Numbered from the stretch's first letter, positions 1-8,600 are shown. The stretch: DNA of 11,811 bases from SXXH01 sp041165735 (GCA_046341775.1 JBKDQQ010000038.1:1-11811); one strand, 5' to 3'. Numbers and translations: made by a program. Notes: generated by a model from the letters alone, not told the origin.

Positions 1-2
1 AG

Positions 3-212
3 GCGGCCATCGAAGCCTCCGAGACTCGGGCGCCGGCCTCGACCAAAGGCACGGAGCGGTCGGAGGTCGGTGGCGATCCGCATCGCCGAGGGCCGGCGCC
101 TCCATCTGGGGAGACGCTCGGGGAGAGCAGCGCGTGGCAGCTGGACCGCGAATCAGGGCTCAGCCAAGGGGGCCAGTATCAGCTCATTGCCTCCAGACAA
201 ACTCTCCGTTGA
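3..212 (+). CDS. Possible 3' end of an unidentified rightward gene (partial)
   Basis: Reading from base 3, the frame is open from the window edge to a TGA at 210-212, giving about 69 residues. It begins AAIEASETRAPAS and becomes hydrophilic and rich in Gly, Pro, Arg and Ser. The first ~30 codons have mostly G or C in the third position, as expected of a coding frame in this genome, but the opposite strand is also partly open here. If real, it converges on the FG-GAP lipoprotein gene and overlaps its last ~29 bases. No domain is recognised. The alternative is non-coding sequence downstream of the lipoprotein gene. Low confidence. Confidence 0.22.
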   Translation, partial: AAIEASETRAPASTKGTERSEVGGDPHRRGPAPPSGETLGESSAWQLDRESGLSQGGQYQLIASRQTLR

Positions 213-1488
213 GGAACACCCGCAACCCCCCATCCTCCGGATTGTCCTTCCCCGCCGGCACCGTGACCGCGAGGTCCATCCATCCATCCGAGTTCACATC
301 GCCCGCGACCACGCGGTTCTTGCCGATCAGCCCATCCAACCTGCCGACCGCGCGGAACGAACCCTCTCCATCCCCCAGCCAGACCGACGCGCCTTCCTCG
401 AGCGTCATCAGGACCATGTCCTGCATCCCGTCCCGGTCGAGATCGGCGAAGCACAACGCGCGGTGATTCTGCGTCCTGCTCGGCCCGTTCGAGAGCGCGC
501 CGGGACCGGAGCCCTTGTCGACGTGGATCCACTCCTGCTTCTCCGCGTCCAACCGCCAGATTCCGAACGTCTCGTGCTTGGTCGTCGCGCGGGGATCGGG
601 ATCGGACAGGCCGGCGCTGGCGACATGGACAGGTCCGTCGGGCTCGAGGCGCAGGATGGCGACCGAGTAGATCGTGTTGCCGATGGAAGGCACCGGCAGG
701 TTCTTCGACACGTCCTCGAAGGCCGTGCCCTCGCCGCGGCGCAGCAGCACCTTCAGGCCGGCGTTGCCGCCGACGAGGATGTCGTCGCGTCCGTCGCCGT
801 CGAGGTCCCCGGTCTCCACGTCGCGGCCCATGTAGCCGCACTCGGGGATCTTCGCGTCCGCCACCTGTTCGTAGGTGCCGTCGCCCTTGCCGCGCCAGAG
901 GTTCAACCCGCCCTTGAAGTGGCCGATGCCCACGAGGTCCTTGTGCGCATCGCCGTCGAGATCGAGGAAGGCGATGTCGAGTTGCAGCTCGTGGTGGGGG
1001 ACGCGCGGCTCGACCAAGCTCCAGAGCATGGCGCCATCGTTGCGGTAGGCGCGCACGCCATCGAGGTGCGCGGAGATGACGAGGTCGCTGATCGCATCCC
1101 CGTTCACGTCGCCGGCGATGGCCGGGCCGTAGCCGAGGTCGCGCGAGATGTCCTTGAAGCGTTGGGTCCAGCCCTGGTCGCCGGCTTCGTAGACGTGGTA
1201 CCCGTCCTCCTCGCGGTTGCTGGCGACGAAGTCCGCGCGACCATCGCGGTTGAAATCGGCGAGCAGGGGATAGCCGATCCAGGTGCCGCTGGTGGGCAGG
1301 CCCTTGTTGAAAGGCTTGAAGCCGAGGACGGGGAGCTGGAAGACCCGCTTGGGCTGGGGCGCTTCCCCGAGCATGGAGGCGGGGGAGCCGGGGACCTCGG
1401 GGGCGAGTTCCTTTCCGCCGCCGTCGCCACATTGGGCGAGCAGGAATCCGAGGCAGAAGGCGATCGCCGTGCCCCGGGCCAGCGCCAT
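184..1488 (-). CDS. FG-GAP/VCBS-repeat beta-propeller lipoprotein
   Basis: Predicted exported lipoprotein of 434 residues. An in-frame ATG at 1557 would add 23 residues, but the ATG at 1488 gives a compact signal peptide (MALARGTAIAFCLGFLLAQC). The likely lipobox is LLAQC, with the modified Cys at residue 20 (43 counting from the upstream ATG) followed by a GDGGG linker. The body holds about seven FG-GAP-type blades. Six carry clear calcium-loop motifs: DFNRDGRAD, DVNGDAISD, DLDGDAHKD, DLDGDGRDD, DLDRDGMQD and DVNSDGWMD. A seventh, around LRLEPDGPV, is degenerate. In known families such repeats fold into a seven-bladed integrin-alpha-like propeller on the cell surface or in the periplasm, and usually bind partners rather than catalyse. 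Gln before the lipobox Cys is unusual. No Shine-Dalgarno precedes either start. The gene is divergent from the secreted-protein gene at 1938. The ligand is unknown. Confidence 0.88.
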   Translation of the reverse strand: MALARGTAIAFCLGFLLAQCGDGGGKELAPEVPGSPASMLGEAPQPKRVFQLPVLGFKPFNKGLPTSGTWIGYPLLADFNRDGRADFVASNREEDGYHVYEAGDQGWTQRFKDISRDLGYGPAIAGDVNGDAISDLVISAHLDGVRAYRNDGAMLWSLVEPRVPHHELQLDIAFLDLDGDAHKDLVGIGHFKGGLNLWRGKGDGTYEQVADAKIPECGYMGRDVETGDLDGDGRDDILVGGNAGLKVLLRRGEGTAFEDVSKNLPVPSIGNTIYSVAILRLEPDGPVHVASAGLSDPDPRATTKHETFGIWRLDAEKQEWIHVDKGSGPGALSNGPSRTQNHRALCFADLDRDGMQDMVLMTLEEGASVWLGDGEGSFRAVGRLDGLIGKNRVVAGDVNSDGWMDLAVTVPAGKDNPEDGGLRVFLNGEFVWRQ

Positions 1489-1937
1489 GTGACGCGCGCG
1501 GTGGAACTGCGGGAAGGACGTTCGGGTGGCACGGGGGCGCGGCGGGAAATCGTTCATAGGTGTGTGATGATGCTAGGGTTAGGGTTCTGCCGGTGTGCCG
1601 CCAGCGCAAGCCGCCGTACGAGGGATTTTTCCCTTGCTTGTATCGGGGCTCTACATTCTAATGCGACTTCCTGAAAAGGGCACGCCTTTGCGTGCTGCTG
1701 GACAGGGCTTCTCCAAAGAGCGCCAGGGTTCGTCCACCCTTGCTTTCGCCCGTGAATCCGCGAGGATGCCGTTCGTCGGCGATCGCGCGGGTTGACGGAG
1801 GGGATGCCCTCGGTGCCTCGCGCGCCGCCAGCAGCCACGGAGAGCGTGGCTCGACAACCCAAGACGCATTGCCTCGGTGCGCCGCTGTGGCGCCTCGAGC
1901 CCTCTCTCCAAAGCCCACTCTCCAAGAGTCCGACAAC
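1489..1937. other. Divergent intergenic control region
   Basis: These ~450 bases separate two divergently read genes, so they should hold promoters for both. Bases 1556-1675 are visibly richer in A and T than the flanks and contain the best promoter-like sequence. The transcribed leader of the rightward gene would hold two small perfect hairpins: CACGC/GCGTG at 1681-1694, and GCCACG/CGTGGC at 1834-1850. A rightward frame is open from 1692 into the downstream gene, but its translation before 1938 looks like non-coding sequence (Arg/Ala/Ser-rich, no signal peptide), so I do not include it. No known riboswitch was recognised. Confidence 0.5.
1634..1662 (+). promoter_or_regulatory. Candidate sigma-70-type promoter of the 1938 gene
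   Basis: TTGCTT (1634-1639) lies 17 bases before TCTAAT (1657-1662), in an AT-rich patch within otherwise GC-rich DNA. The -10 box matches TATAAT at five of six positions; the -35 box matches TTGACA at three. Transcription starting near 1669 would give a leader of about 270 nucleotides. This is pattern matching only. Confidence 0.3.
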
Positions 1938-2960
1938 ATGATCCTCAACTCGTTCTGCAAGACGGCGCTCGCGGCCGTCGCGCTCGCGGGCGCGTCGTTC
2001 GCCAACGGCCACAATCCTGGTTCGCTTCTGCTCTTCCCCGAGTTCGACAACCGCTTCGGCAACGACACGCTGATCACGGTCACGAACACGAACGCCGACA
2101 CGGTGAACGGCTTCATCGAAGTCGAGTTCATCTACATCGGCAAGTTCGACGCGAGCGGCCAGGCCCTCAACTGCCTCGAGTTCAACCGCACGCACGTGCT
2201 GACGCCCAACGACACGCTGACGCTCGTCACGCGCGCCCACAATCCGCAGCAGGAGCAGGGCTACCTGTACGTGTTCGCGAAGGATCGCGTCACGCACCAG
2301 CCGAAGGTGTTCAACCACCTGATCGGCAACGCGATCACCATGCGCGGCATCGACGCGATCGACTTCTCCGTCAACCCGGTGACCTTCAAGGGCATCGGCA
2401 ACGGCGTCATCACCGACGTCGACGGCGACGGCAATCGCGACCTCAACGGCATCGAGTACGAGGCCGTCCCCGAGGAGATCTTGATCCCGCGCTTCATCGG
2501 CTACGACCGCGTGCAGGGCTTCCGCAGCGAGCTCATCCTGCTGGCGCTTTCGGGCGGCACGGCGTTCCAGACGATCACGAACTTCTGGATCTACAACGAC
2601 AACGAAGAAGCGTTCTCGGCGCAGTACAGCTTCCACTGCTGGACGCGCAAGTCGCTCCAGCAGATCAACGGCGTCTTCAGCCAGGCGTTCCTTTCGACGA
2701 CGAACGACGCCCCGAACGAGGTGATCGGCTACCCGAACATCGAGACGGGCTGGATGCGCGTGTACGGCCAGACGGCCTACTCGACCGCCGAGCAGATCAA
2801 CGACCCGGCCGTGTACGCGGTCCTGATCGAGATCGTCGCCGGCCACGGCGCCGCCGACCTGCCTTTCGAGTCGGTCGACCAGCAGACCAACGCTTCGTTG
2901 CTGCCGGTCAGCCCCTTCGGCGACGGCAACCCGACGCCGGTCACGGGCGACAACAACTGA
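1938..2960 (+). CDS. Secreted two-cysteine protein, paralogue 1 of a local exported domain family
   Basis: Exported protein of 340 residues; I do not recognise a named family. Residues 1-22 are a Sec signal peptide with likely cleavage after GASFA. The mature protein is one ~300-residue domain that recurs at 4598-5593 and at the C-terminus of the protein at 5653-9789. Shared landmarks are NPGSLLLFPEFDNR (26-39), TVTNTN (47-52), LTPNDTLTL (88-96), an EF-hand-like acidic loop DVDGDGNRDLNGIEYE (160-175), IPRF (183-186), YNDNEEAFSAQ (219-229), GWM (271-273) and DPAVYAVLIE (289-298). The mature chain has only two cysteines, C79 and C234, and both are conserved in the paralogues, suggesting one disulfide. 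The acidic loop suggests calcium binding. The start at 1938 is chosen because it begins the signal peptide; no Shine-Dalgarno precedes it. No membrane anchor or sorting signal is seen at the C-terminus. An extracellular structural or adhesive role is only inference. Confidence 0.9.
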   Translation: MILNSFCKTALAAVALAGASFANGHNPGSLLLFPEFDNRFGNDTLITVTNTNADTVNGFIEVEFIYIGKFDASGQALNCLEFNRTHVLTPNDTLTLVTRAHNPQQEQGYLYVFAKDRVTHQPKVFNHLIGNAITMRGIDAIDFSVNPVTFKGIGNGVITDVDGDGNRDLNGIEYEAVPEEILIPRFIGYDRVQGFRSELILLALSGGTAFQTITNFWIYNDNEEAFSAQYSFHCWTRKSLQQINGVFSQAFLSTTNDAPNEVIGYPNIETGWMRVYGQTAYSTAEQINDPAVYAVLIEIVAGHGAADLPFESVDQQTNASLLPVSPFGDGNPTPVTGDNN

Positions 2961-3011
2961 TCCCCGCCTGACCCGGACTTCCGCCTCGCGGCGTGGTTCG
3001 GGATAGGATTC

Positions 3012-3044
3012 AGGGCCGGGTGCGTCCATGGCGCGCCCGGCCCT
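3012..3044 (+). terminator. GC-rich hairpin after the 1938-2960 gene
   Basis: AGGGCCGGG (3012-3020) pairs perfectly with CCCGGCCCT (3036-3044) across a 15-base loop, 51 bases after the stop codon. No T-run follows, so it would be an imperfect intrinsic terminator or an mRNA-stabilising 3' stem. It separates the secreted-protein gene from the following lipoprotein gene. Confidence 0.4.
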
Positions 3045-3113
3045 TGCATGGGCGAAGACCTTCAAGGCCCGACTCGCAACCCCAGCCGATCCCCGATGGA
3101 CCTGTCTCGAAAC

Positions 3114-3632
3114 ATGAAGAGCCCCAACTCCCTCCTCGTCCTCGCCCTCGTGGCCGCTCCGTGGCTCGTCGCCGGCTGTGGCCAAGGCGATGTCCAAGCC
3201 GGGAAGCCCGCTGCGCAGGCGGCGACCGCCGAGCCGACGCGCGAGCGCTTGGAGGCACGCGTGGGCGAGCGCCTGAAGTCGGTGGAAGCGCGCGACCTCG
3301 CCGCCGTGCACAACTACTTCAGCCCCGCGATGAAGAAGCAGCGCACGCTCGGCCAGTTCGCGCAGCAGATGGAGAACCACAAGTACGAGTCTTGCCGCAT
3401 GGTCGAGATCCTCGCGACCAACCAAGACATGGGCTACGTGCGCACCGGCGCCTTGTGGACACCCACGCACCCGCAGGTGCAGCGCGTGAAGCTCGAACCG
3501 GGCCAGACGCTGACGCAGGACATCGAGATCATCGAGACGTGGCAGTGGGTCGAAAACGACTGGCACTTCGTCCGCCAGGAGAGCGAGTCGGACTTCTTCG
3601 AAGCCAATCCTGACTTGCTGAAGAAGAAGTAG
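3114..3632 (+). CDS. Small lipoprotein with an NTF2-like domain
   Basis: Predicted lipoprotein of 172 residues. MKSPNSLLVLALVAAPWLVAGC is a classic lipoprotein signal peptide with lipobox LVAGC, the modified Cys being residue 22. In-frame ATGs at 3096 and 3048 are alternatives; 3114 gives the most compact signal peptide, and no Shine-Dalgarno helps the choice. After a short Ala/Gln/Thr linker, the domain starts with a helix of the form RLKSVEARDLAAVHNYFSP and ends with beta-strands such as ETWQWVENDWHFVRQES. This is the helix-then-sheet layout of NTF2-like/SnoaL-type domains, which in exported form are usually non-enzymatic or of unknown function. The tail is acidic and ends in Lys-Lys-Lys. 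The family call rests on sequence pattern, not a search. It lies between two paralogous secreted-protein genes, but a functional link is not shown. Confidence 0.82.
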   Translation: MKSPNSLLVLALVAAPWLVAGCGQGDVQAGKPAAQAATAEPTRERLEARVGERLKSVEARDLAAVHNYFSPAMKKQRTLGQFAQQMENHKYESCRMVEILATNQDMGYVRTGALWTPTHPQVQRVKLEPGQTLTQDIEIIETWQWVENDWHFVRQESESDFFEANPDLLKKK

Positions 3633-3652
3633 GGCTGCCGATCTCGCACGAA

Positions 3653-3677
3653 GTCGGGCGACTCGTGGCGCCCCGAC
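3653..3677 (+). terminator. Possible terminator hairpin after the NTF2-like lipoprotein gene
   Basis: GTCGGG (3653-3658) pairs with CCCGAC (3672-3677), with a possible two-pair extension past a bulged C. It begins 20 bases after the stop codon. There is no T-run, so this is a weak call. Confidence 0.28.
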
Positions 3678-4351
3678 GTGGCTGCGATCGGGTCCTGCCG
3701 GGGCTGTCTCCTGCCAGTTTGCGCTTGCCGGGACTTCCAGCGCGACTGTGTGGGGCCGCATGGCCAACGAGAACGGTGAAGACCCCGCCGGCGGTGGCGC
3801 TGGGGGGTGACTGGTCCCTTTCGCTGTGCACGCCGAGGCGGGACGGGACCCCCGTGCAAGGAATCGTGTGCAAGGAACCGCGGATTCGGCGCCGATAGCC
3901 TCCGTCGATCGCGGGCCTTGGGGGTGGTTCAGGTTGGCCTCGACGGTTGGTAGGGGTGCCATGCCCCTGCCTGACTCCCGAGCTCGACGGCCGCAGGCCT
4001 CGCTGCGCGGGGCGCTGATGTGCGAATCTTGGGCTCGGGTCGGCCCGCGTGCCTCGCTGTGGCGCCAGCCATCGCATTCGCCGTGCCCTTGCGGTTGAGG
4101 TGGTACCCACAAGAGGCGGGATTGCCACCGTCCAGCAGGGTGGCTCCATCATCGGTGCCTGGAGCGGCGGCAGTGCTGTCTTGCGCCGCAGCGGGTGACT
4201 TCGGGGGCCATCGAGCCGAGGGGGGGATCCTGATCTCGGCGATCGGTCGTGCACAATCAACGGGGCCAGTGCCATTGCTGGCAGCCCCAGATGGCTTCGC
4301 CGCATGCGTCGCGCCTGCCTTGCGTTCAGCATCCGCGCCATGCGCAATCCG

Positions 4352-4380
4352 ATTTCATCGCCCGTAAGCCAAGCAATAAT
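4352..4380 (+). promoter_or_regulatory. Candidate promoter upstream of the 4598 gene
   Basis: AATAAT (4375-4380) is a fair -10 box, with a weak -35-like ATTTCA (4352-4357) 17 bases upstream, inside the only AT-rich patch of this long intergenic region. A start near 4387 would give a leader of about 210 nucleotides, similar in scale to the long leader proposed for the paralogue at 1938. Weak evidence. Confidence 0.22.
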
Positions 4381-4532
4381 GGGCACATAAGAAACTCCCA
4401 ATTTGAGTAGCGAATGCAATCGAAGTGCGGCATCCTAGGTGCGTTCGAATTTGCCTTGGGCCGCAGCGGGACCGCAACCCGACCAGGCCCCCTTCGAAGC
4501 ATCGGGAACCGCAACCCGGCGCTGGCGAGGGT

Positions 4533-4546
4533 CGGTGCATGCACCG
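4533..4546. promoter_or_regulatory. 14-base perfect palindrome (possible operator)
   Basis: CGGTGCATGCACCG is a perfect inverted repeat with no spacer, ending 51 bases before the ATG at 4598. It could bind a dimeric regulator or form a small stem in the leader RNA. About one palindrome of this length is expected by chance in a window of this size, so position is the only support. Confidence 0.22.
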
Positions 4547-4597
4547 TGGGTGAATCAGGACGGCTTCTCCCCGCACCACCCACTGGACTCGAGCGTC

Positions 4598-5593
4598 ATG
4601 GCTTCTCGCACATGGCACGCGACACTCCGTGCATTCGTCCAATGCACGGTGGCCTCAGTCGTCTTCACCACCTTCGCCCTCGCTGAAGGGCGCAATCCTG
4701 CTTCGTTGTTGCTGTACCCGGAGTTCGACCACTCCGCGGGCCGGGCCACCTTCGTCACCGTCACCAACACGAACCCCGACCCCGTCGTCGGTCGCGTGCT
4801 GGTCGAATTGGTGCTCATCGACGCCACGTCGAGCGCCACCGCGTGCCTCGAGCAGAACCAGACGGAACTGCTCACGCCGAACGACACGCTGACGATCCGC
4901 ACGAACGATCTCGCGCCCGCCTTCCAGCGCGGCTACCTCTACATCTTCGCCAAGGACCAGCAGGGCCGGGCGATCTCCTACAACTGGCTGATCGGCGATC
5001 TGGTGCTGGCCGACGGCTTCGCGTCGCTCGACTACTCGCTGCGACCGCGCGGCTTCGCCTCGAGCCGCACGATGCTGCAGCCGACGGATGTCGACCTCGA
5101 CGGCCTGCGGGACCTCGACGGCGTCGAGTACGAACAAGCCCCCGACAAGATCGTCGTCCCGCGCTTCCTCGCGCCGAGCGCGCTGGTCGACTCCTCGCTT
5201 GTGTTCGTCAACTTGACGGGCGGCCGCGAGTTCACCGCGATCCTCGACTTCCTCCTCTACAACGACAACGAGGAGCCGTTCTCCGCCCAGCACGCGTTCC
5301 GCTGCTGGCGCAAGTCGCGCCTGCTCGAGGTCAACATGGCCTTCTCCCAGGCGTTCCTCGCGGCGACGGGCGACAGCGCCAACGAGATCCTCGGCCAGAG
5401 CTCGCAGGAGTCGGGCTGGATGGAGATCGACGGACGCATGGCGTACTCCGTCAACACTTCGATCGACGATCCGGCGATCCTCGCGTTCCTCGTCGAGCGC
5501 ACGGCCGCGGGCGCCGGCTCCGAAGAGAGCTTCGAGGTCGGCAAGCAGGCGAATGGCGACTTGCTGCCGCTCGGCCCCGCGGGGGATTCCTGA
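4598..5593 (+). CDS. Secreted two-cysteine protein, paralogue 2 of the local exported domain family
   Basis: Exported protein of 331 residues, clearly paralogous over its full length to the one at 1938-2960. The signal peptide runs to about residue 29, with an AxA-type cleavage site (ALA before EGRNP). Shared landmarks are NPASLLLYPEFDH (33-45), TVTNTNPDPVVG, C83 within ACLEQNQ, LLTPNDTLTI (91-100), RGYLYIFAKD (111-120), the acidic loop DVDLDGLRDLDGVEYE (164-179), VPRF (187-190), YNDNEEPFSAQ (221-231), C236 within RCWRKS, SGWM (272-275) and DPAILAFLVE (291-300). Only two cysteines remain after signal cleavage, at the conserved positions and 153 residues apart, suggesting a disulfide. The start is set by the signal peptide; a longer open frame from 4439 exists, and no Shine-Dalgarno is present. 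The gene ends 59 bases before the large repeat-protein gene, so the two are probably co-transcribed. Function unknown. Confidence 0.9.
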   Translation: MASRTWHATLRAFVQCTVASVVFTTFALAEGRNPASLLLYPEFDHSAGRATFVTVTNTNPDPVVGRVLVELVLIDATSSATACLEQNQTELLTPNDTLTIRTNDLAPAFQRGYLYIFAKDQQGRAISYNWLIGDLVLADGFASLDYSLRPRGFASSRTMLQPTDVDLDGLRDLDGVEYEQAPDKIVVPRFLAPSALVDSSLVFVNLTGGREFTAILDFLLYNDNEEPFSAQHAFRCWRKSRLLEVNMAFSQAFLAATGDSANEILGQSSQESGWMEIDGRMAYSVNTSIDDPAILAFLVERTAAGAGSEESFEVGKQANGDLLPLGPAGDS

Positions 5594-5652
5594 CGGTCCT
5601 TCCGCCTGCACGACATTCCTTCGCTGCTCCGCTCCGCAACTTGATCCGCACC

Positions 5653-8600
5653 ATGAAGCCCATCACCACGAACCTGCTGGCCGGCGTGTTCTTCGCCTGC
5701 GCCGCGCTGTCCGCGCCGCTCCGCGCGCAGGCTCCCCAGGAGGAGTGCCACACGAGGTCGGTCCCGCAGACGACGACGGCGTGGCTGCGCCAGTTGACCT
5801 ATCCCAAGTTCGATCCCGCCAACCGCGTGCTCGTCGGCGTGCGCTTCACCGCCAACGGCGAGATCCGCGGCCAGGCGCAGTTCGAGTCGCTCGACAACCG
5901 CGCGACGACGGTCAACGTGGTCTTCAGCGCGACGCTGCAAGTGCAGCGCCCCGACGCGTCGATCCTGCTGCAGACCTTCCCGACCTATTCGACCTCCGAA
6001 GCGGTCACGGCCTACGACGGCACGCTGGACTTCGGCGGCGGCTCGGGCCGCACGCTGCCGAACCTCGTGGCGACGCCTCCGACGGAAATCCTGAACAGCA
6101 CCGCGCCGGCCGACCTCGCGTTGTTCACCGGACCCGCCGGCGCGCCCGGCACGATCGACCTCACGGGTCGAGCCACCGGCGCCTCCGTGGCCACCGGCCC
6201 GGGCAACCTGGTGAGTGCGTTCGCGCAGACGGCGGGCATCTCCGTGCAGGTGTGCTACCTGTGGTTGCCGGACTGCAACAACAACGGCATCCCGGACGCG
6301 CAGGACATCGCCAATGGCGCGCCCGACCGCTACGGCCCGACGACTTGCACGCCCGACGGCATCCCCGATGTGTGCCAGCCGCAGGCCGACTGCGACAGCG
6401 ATGGCTTGCCCGACCGCTGCGAGTTGGCGGGCAACGACTGCGACAACAACCAGTTCCCCGACAACTGCCAACCGGACTGCGACGACGACGGCCAGGCGAA
6501 TGCGTGCGAGATCCTCGCGGGTGCCGCGGACCGCTACGGCCCGACGACCTGCACGCCCGACCGCATCCCCGACGTGTGCCAGCCGCAAGCCGACTGCGAC
6601 GGCGACGGCTTGCCTGACCGCTGCGAGTTGGCGGGCAACGACTGCGACAACAACCAGTTCCCCGACAACTGCCAGCCGGACTGCGACGCGGACGGCCCGG
6701 CGGACGCGTGCGAGATCCTGGCGGGTGCCGCCGACCGCTACGGTCCGACGACCTGCACGCCCGACGGCATCCCGGACAACTGCCAGCCGCAGAATGACTG
6801 CGACGCGGACGGCATTCCGGATCGCTGCGAGATCCTCGCGGGTGCCGCCGACCGCTATGGTCTGACGACCTGCACTCCCGACGGCGTCCCCGACGTGTGC
6901 CAACCGCAGGCCGACTGCGACAGCGACGGCTTGCCCGATCGCTGCGAATTGGCGGGCAACGACTGCGACAACAACCAGTTCCCCGACAACTGCCAGCCGG
7001 ACTGCGACAGAGACGGCCAGGCGTACGACTGCGAGATCCTCGCGGGTGCCGCTGACCGATACGGCCCGACGACCTGCACGCCGGACGGCATCCCCGACAA
7101 CTGCCAGCCGCAGAACGACTGCGACTCCGATGGCTTGCCCGACCGTTGCGAGCTTGCGGGCAACGACTGCGACAACAACCAGTTCCCGGACAACTGCCAG
7201 CCTGACTGCGACAGCGACGGCCAGGCGAACGCCTGCGAGATCCTCGCCGGCGCCGCCGACCGCTACGGCGTGAACACTTGCGCGCCGGACGGCATCCCCG
7301 ACGTGTGCCAGCCGCAGCCCGACTGCGACAGCGACGGCTTGCCCAACAGCTGCGAACTGGCGGGCAACGACTGCGACAACAACCAGTTCCCGGACAACTG
7401 CCAACCTGACTGCGACAACGACGGCCAGGCGAACGCCTGCGAGATCCTCGCTGGCGCCGCCGACCGCTACGGTCGCACGACCTGCACGCCCGACGGCGTG
7501 CCGGACGTGTGCCAGCCGCAAGACGACTGCGACGCCGACGGCTTGCCCAACCGCTGCGAGTTGGCGGGCAACGACTGCGACAACAACCAGTTCCCGGACA
7601 ACTGCCAACCGGACTGCGACGGCGACGGCCAGGCGGACGCGTGCGAGCTCCTCGCGGGTGCCGCCGACCGGTATGGCCCGACGACCTGCACGCCCGACGG
7701 CATCCCCGACGTGTGCCAGCCGCAGAACGACTGCGACAACGACGGCTTGCCGGACCGCTGCGAGTTGGCGGGCAACGACTGCGACAGCAACCAGATCCCG
7801 GACAATTGCCAACCGGACTGCGACGCCGACGGCCAGGCGAACGCGTGCGAGATCCTCGCCGGTGCCGCGGACCGCTACGGTCGCACGACCTGCACGCCCG
7901 ACGGCGTCCCCGACGTGTGCCAGCCGCAAGCCGACTGCGACGGCGACGGCTTGCCTGACCGCTGCGAGTTGGCGGGCAACGACTGCGACAACAACCAGAT
8001 CCCGGACAACTGCCAAGTCGACTGCAACAACAACGGCCTGGCGGACGCGTGCGAGATCCTCGCGGGTGCCGCCGACCGCTACGGTCCGACGACCTGCACG
8101 CCCGACGGCGTCCTGGACGCCTGCCAGCCGCAGCCCGACTGCGACGGCGACGGACTGCCGGACCGCTGCGAGATCCTCGCCGGAGCACCCGACGCGTACG
8201 GCGTCGCCGGAGGCGTGATCACCTGCACGCCGAACGGCGTGCCCGACTCGTGCGAGCCGGCGCCGGATTGCGATGGCGACGGGCTGCCGGACTTCTGCGA
8301 GATCCTCGCGGGGGCCGCGGACCGCTACGGCAAGACGGGTCCGAGCCAGATCGTGTGCACGCCGGATGGCGTGCCCGATGCGTGCCAACCGGCGGCCGAC
8401 TGCGACACGGACGGCCTGCCCGACCGTTGCGAGATCGTCGGTGGCGCCGCGGACAACTACGGCACCGGCCCGAATGGACGCATCACGTGCTCGCCCGACC
8501 GCATCCCGGACATCTGCCAGCCGGCGCCGGACTGCGACGCGGACGGCTTCCCCGATGCGTGCGAGCTCGCGGGCGGCGCCAGCGATTGCAACGCCAACGG

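Larger units (their letters stand above)
3678..4597. other. Long region without a recognisable gene
   Basis: About 920 bases in which no frame on either strand gives a convincing protein. The open frames present (for example leftward 4419-3529 and rightward 4020-4367) are rich in Arg, Pro and Ser, match no family I know, and lack a signal peptide or start signals. A small hairpin with one G-T pair lies at 3949-3971 (GGTAGGGG against CCCCTGCC). The sequence becomes richer in A and T at about 4343-4425, where a promoter for the 4598 gene is likely. GGGACCGCAACCCG near 4468 recurs with one inserted A near 4503. An unannotated small RNA or a decayed gene is possible but not shown. Confidence 0.5.

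Noticed and set aside
1574..1586. TAGGGTTAGGGTT, resembling telomere repeats
   Set aside because: Only two copies in an ordinary bacterial promoter region; best explained by chance.
70..1674. A rightward open frame opposite the FG-GAP lipoprotein gene
   Set aside because: The leftward frame has a lipoprotein signal and repeated calcium-loop motifs; the rightward product resembles no protein and lacks start signals.
3854..3882. Direct repeat GTGCAAGGAA, two copies a few bases apart
   Set aside because: Too short and isolated to indicate an attachment site or an insertion scar; no recombinase gene is nearby.
1554..4112. A leftward open frame of 852 codons opposite two rightward genes
   Set aside because: It runs antisense to two genes with clear signal peptides and across intergenic DNA; the product is low-complexity and Arg/Val/Ala-rich.
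5668..5703. Possible lipoprotein cysteine at residue 16 of the giant protein (FFAC)
   Set aside because: The residues before the Cys do not fit a lipobox, and a normal Sec cleavage site lies further on at LRAQA.
6271..8136. Regular repeats as a possible CRISPR array
   Set aside because: The repeats have no unique spacers, are continuous in one reading frame, and encode the C-x8-C protein motifs.
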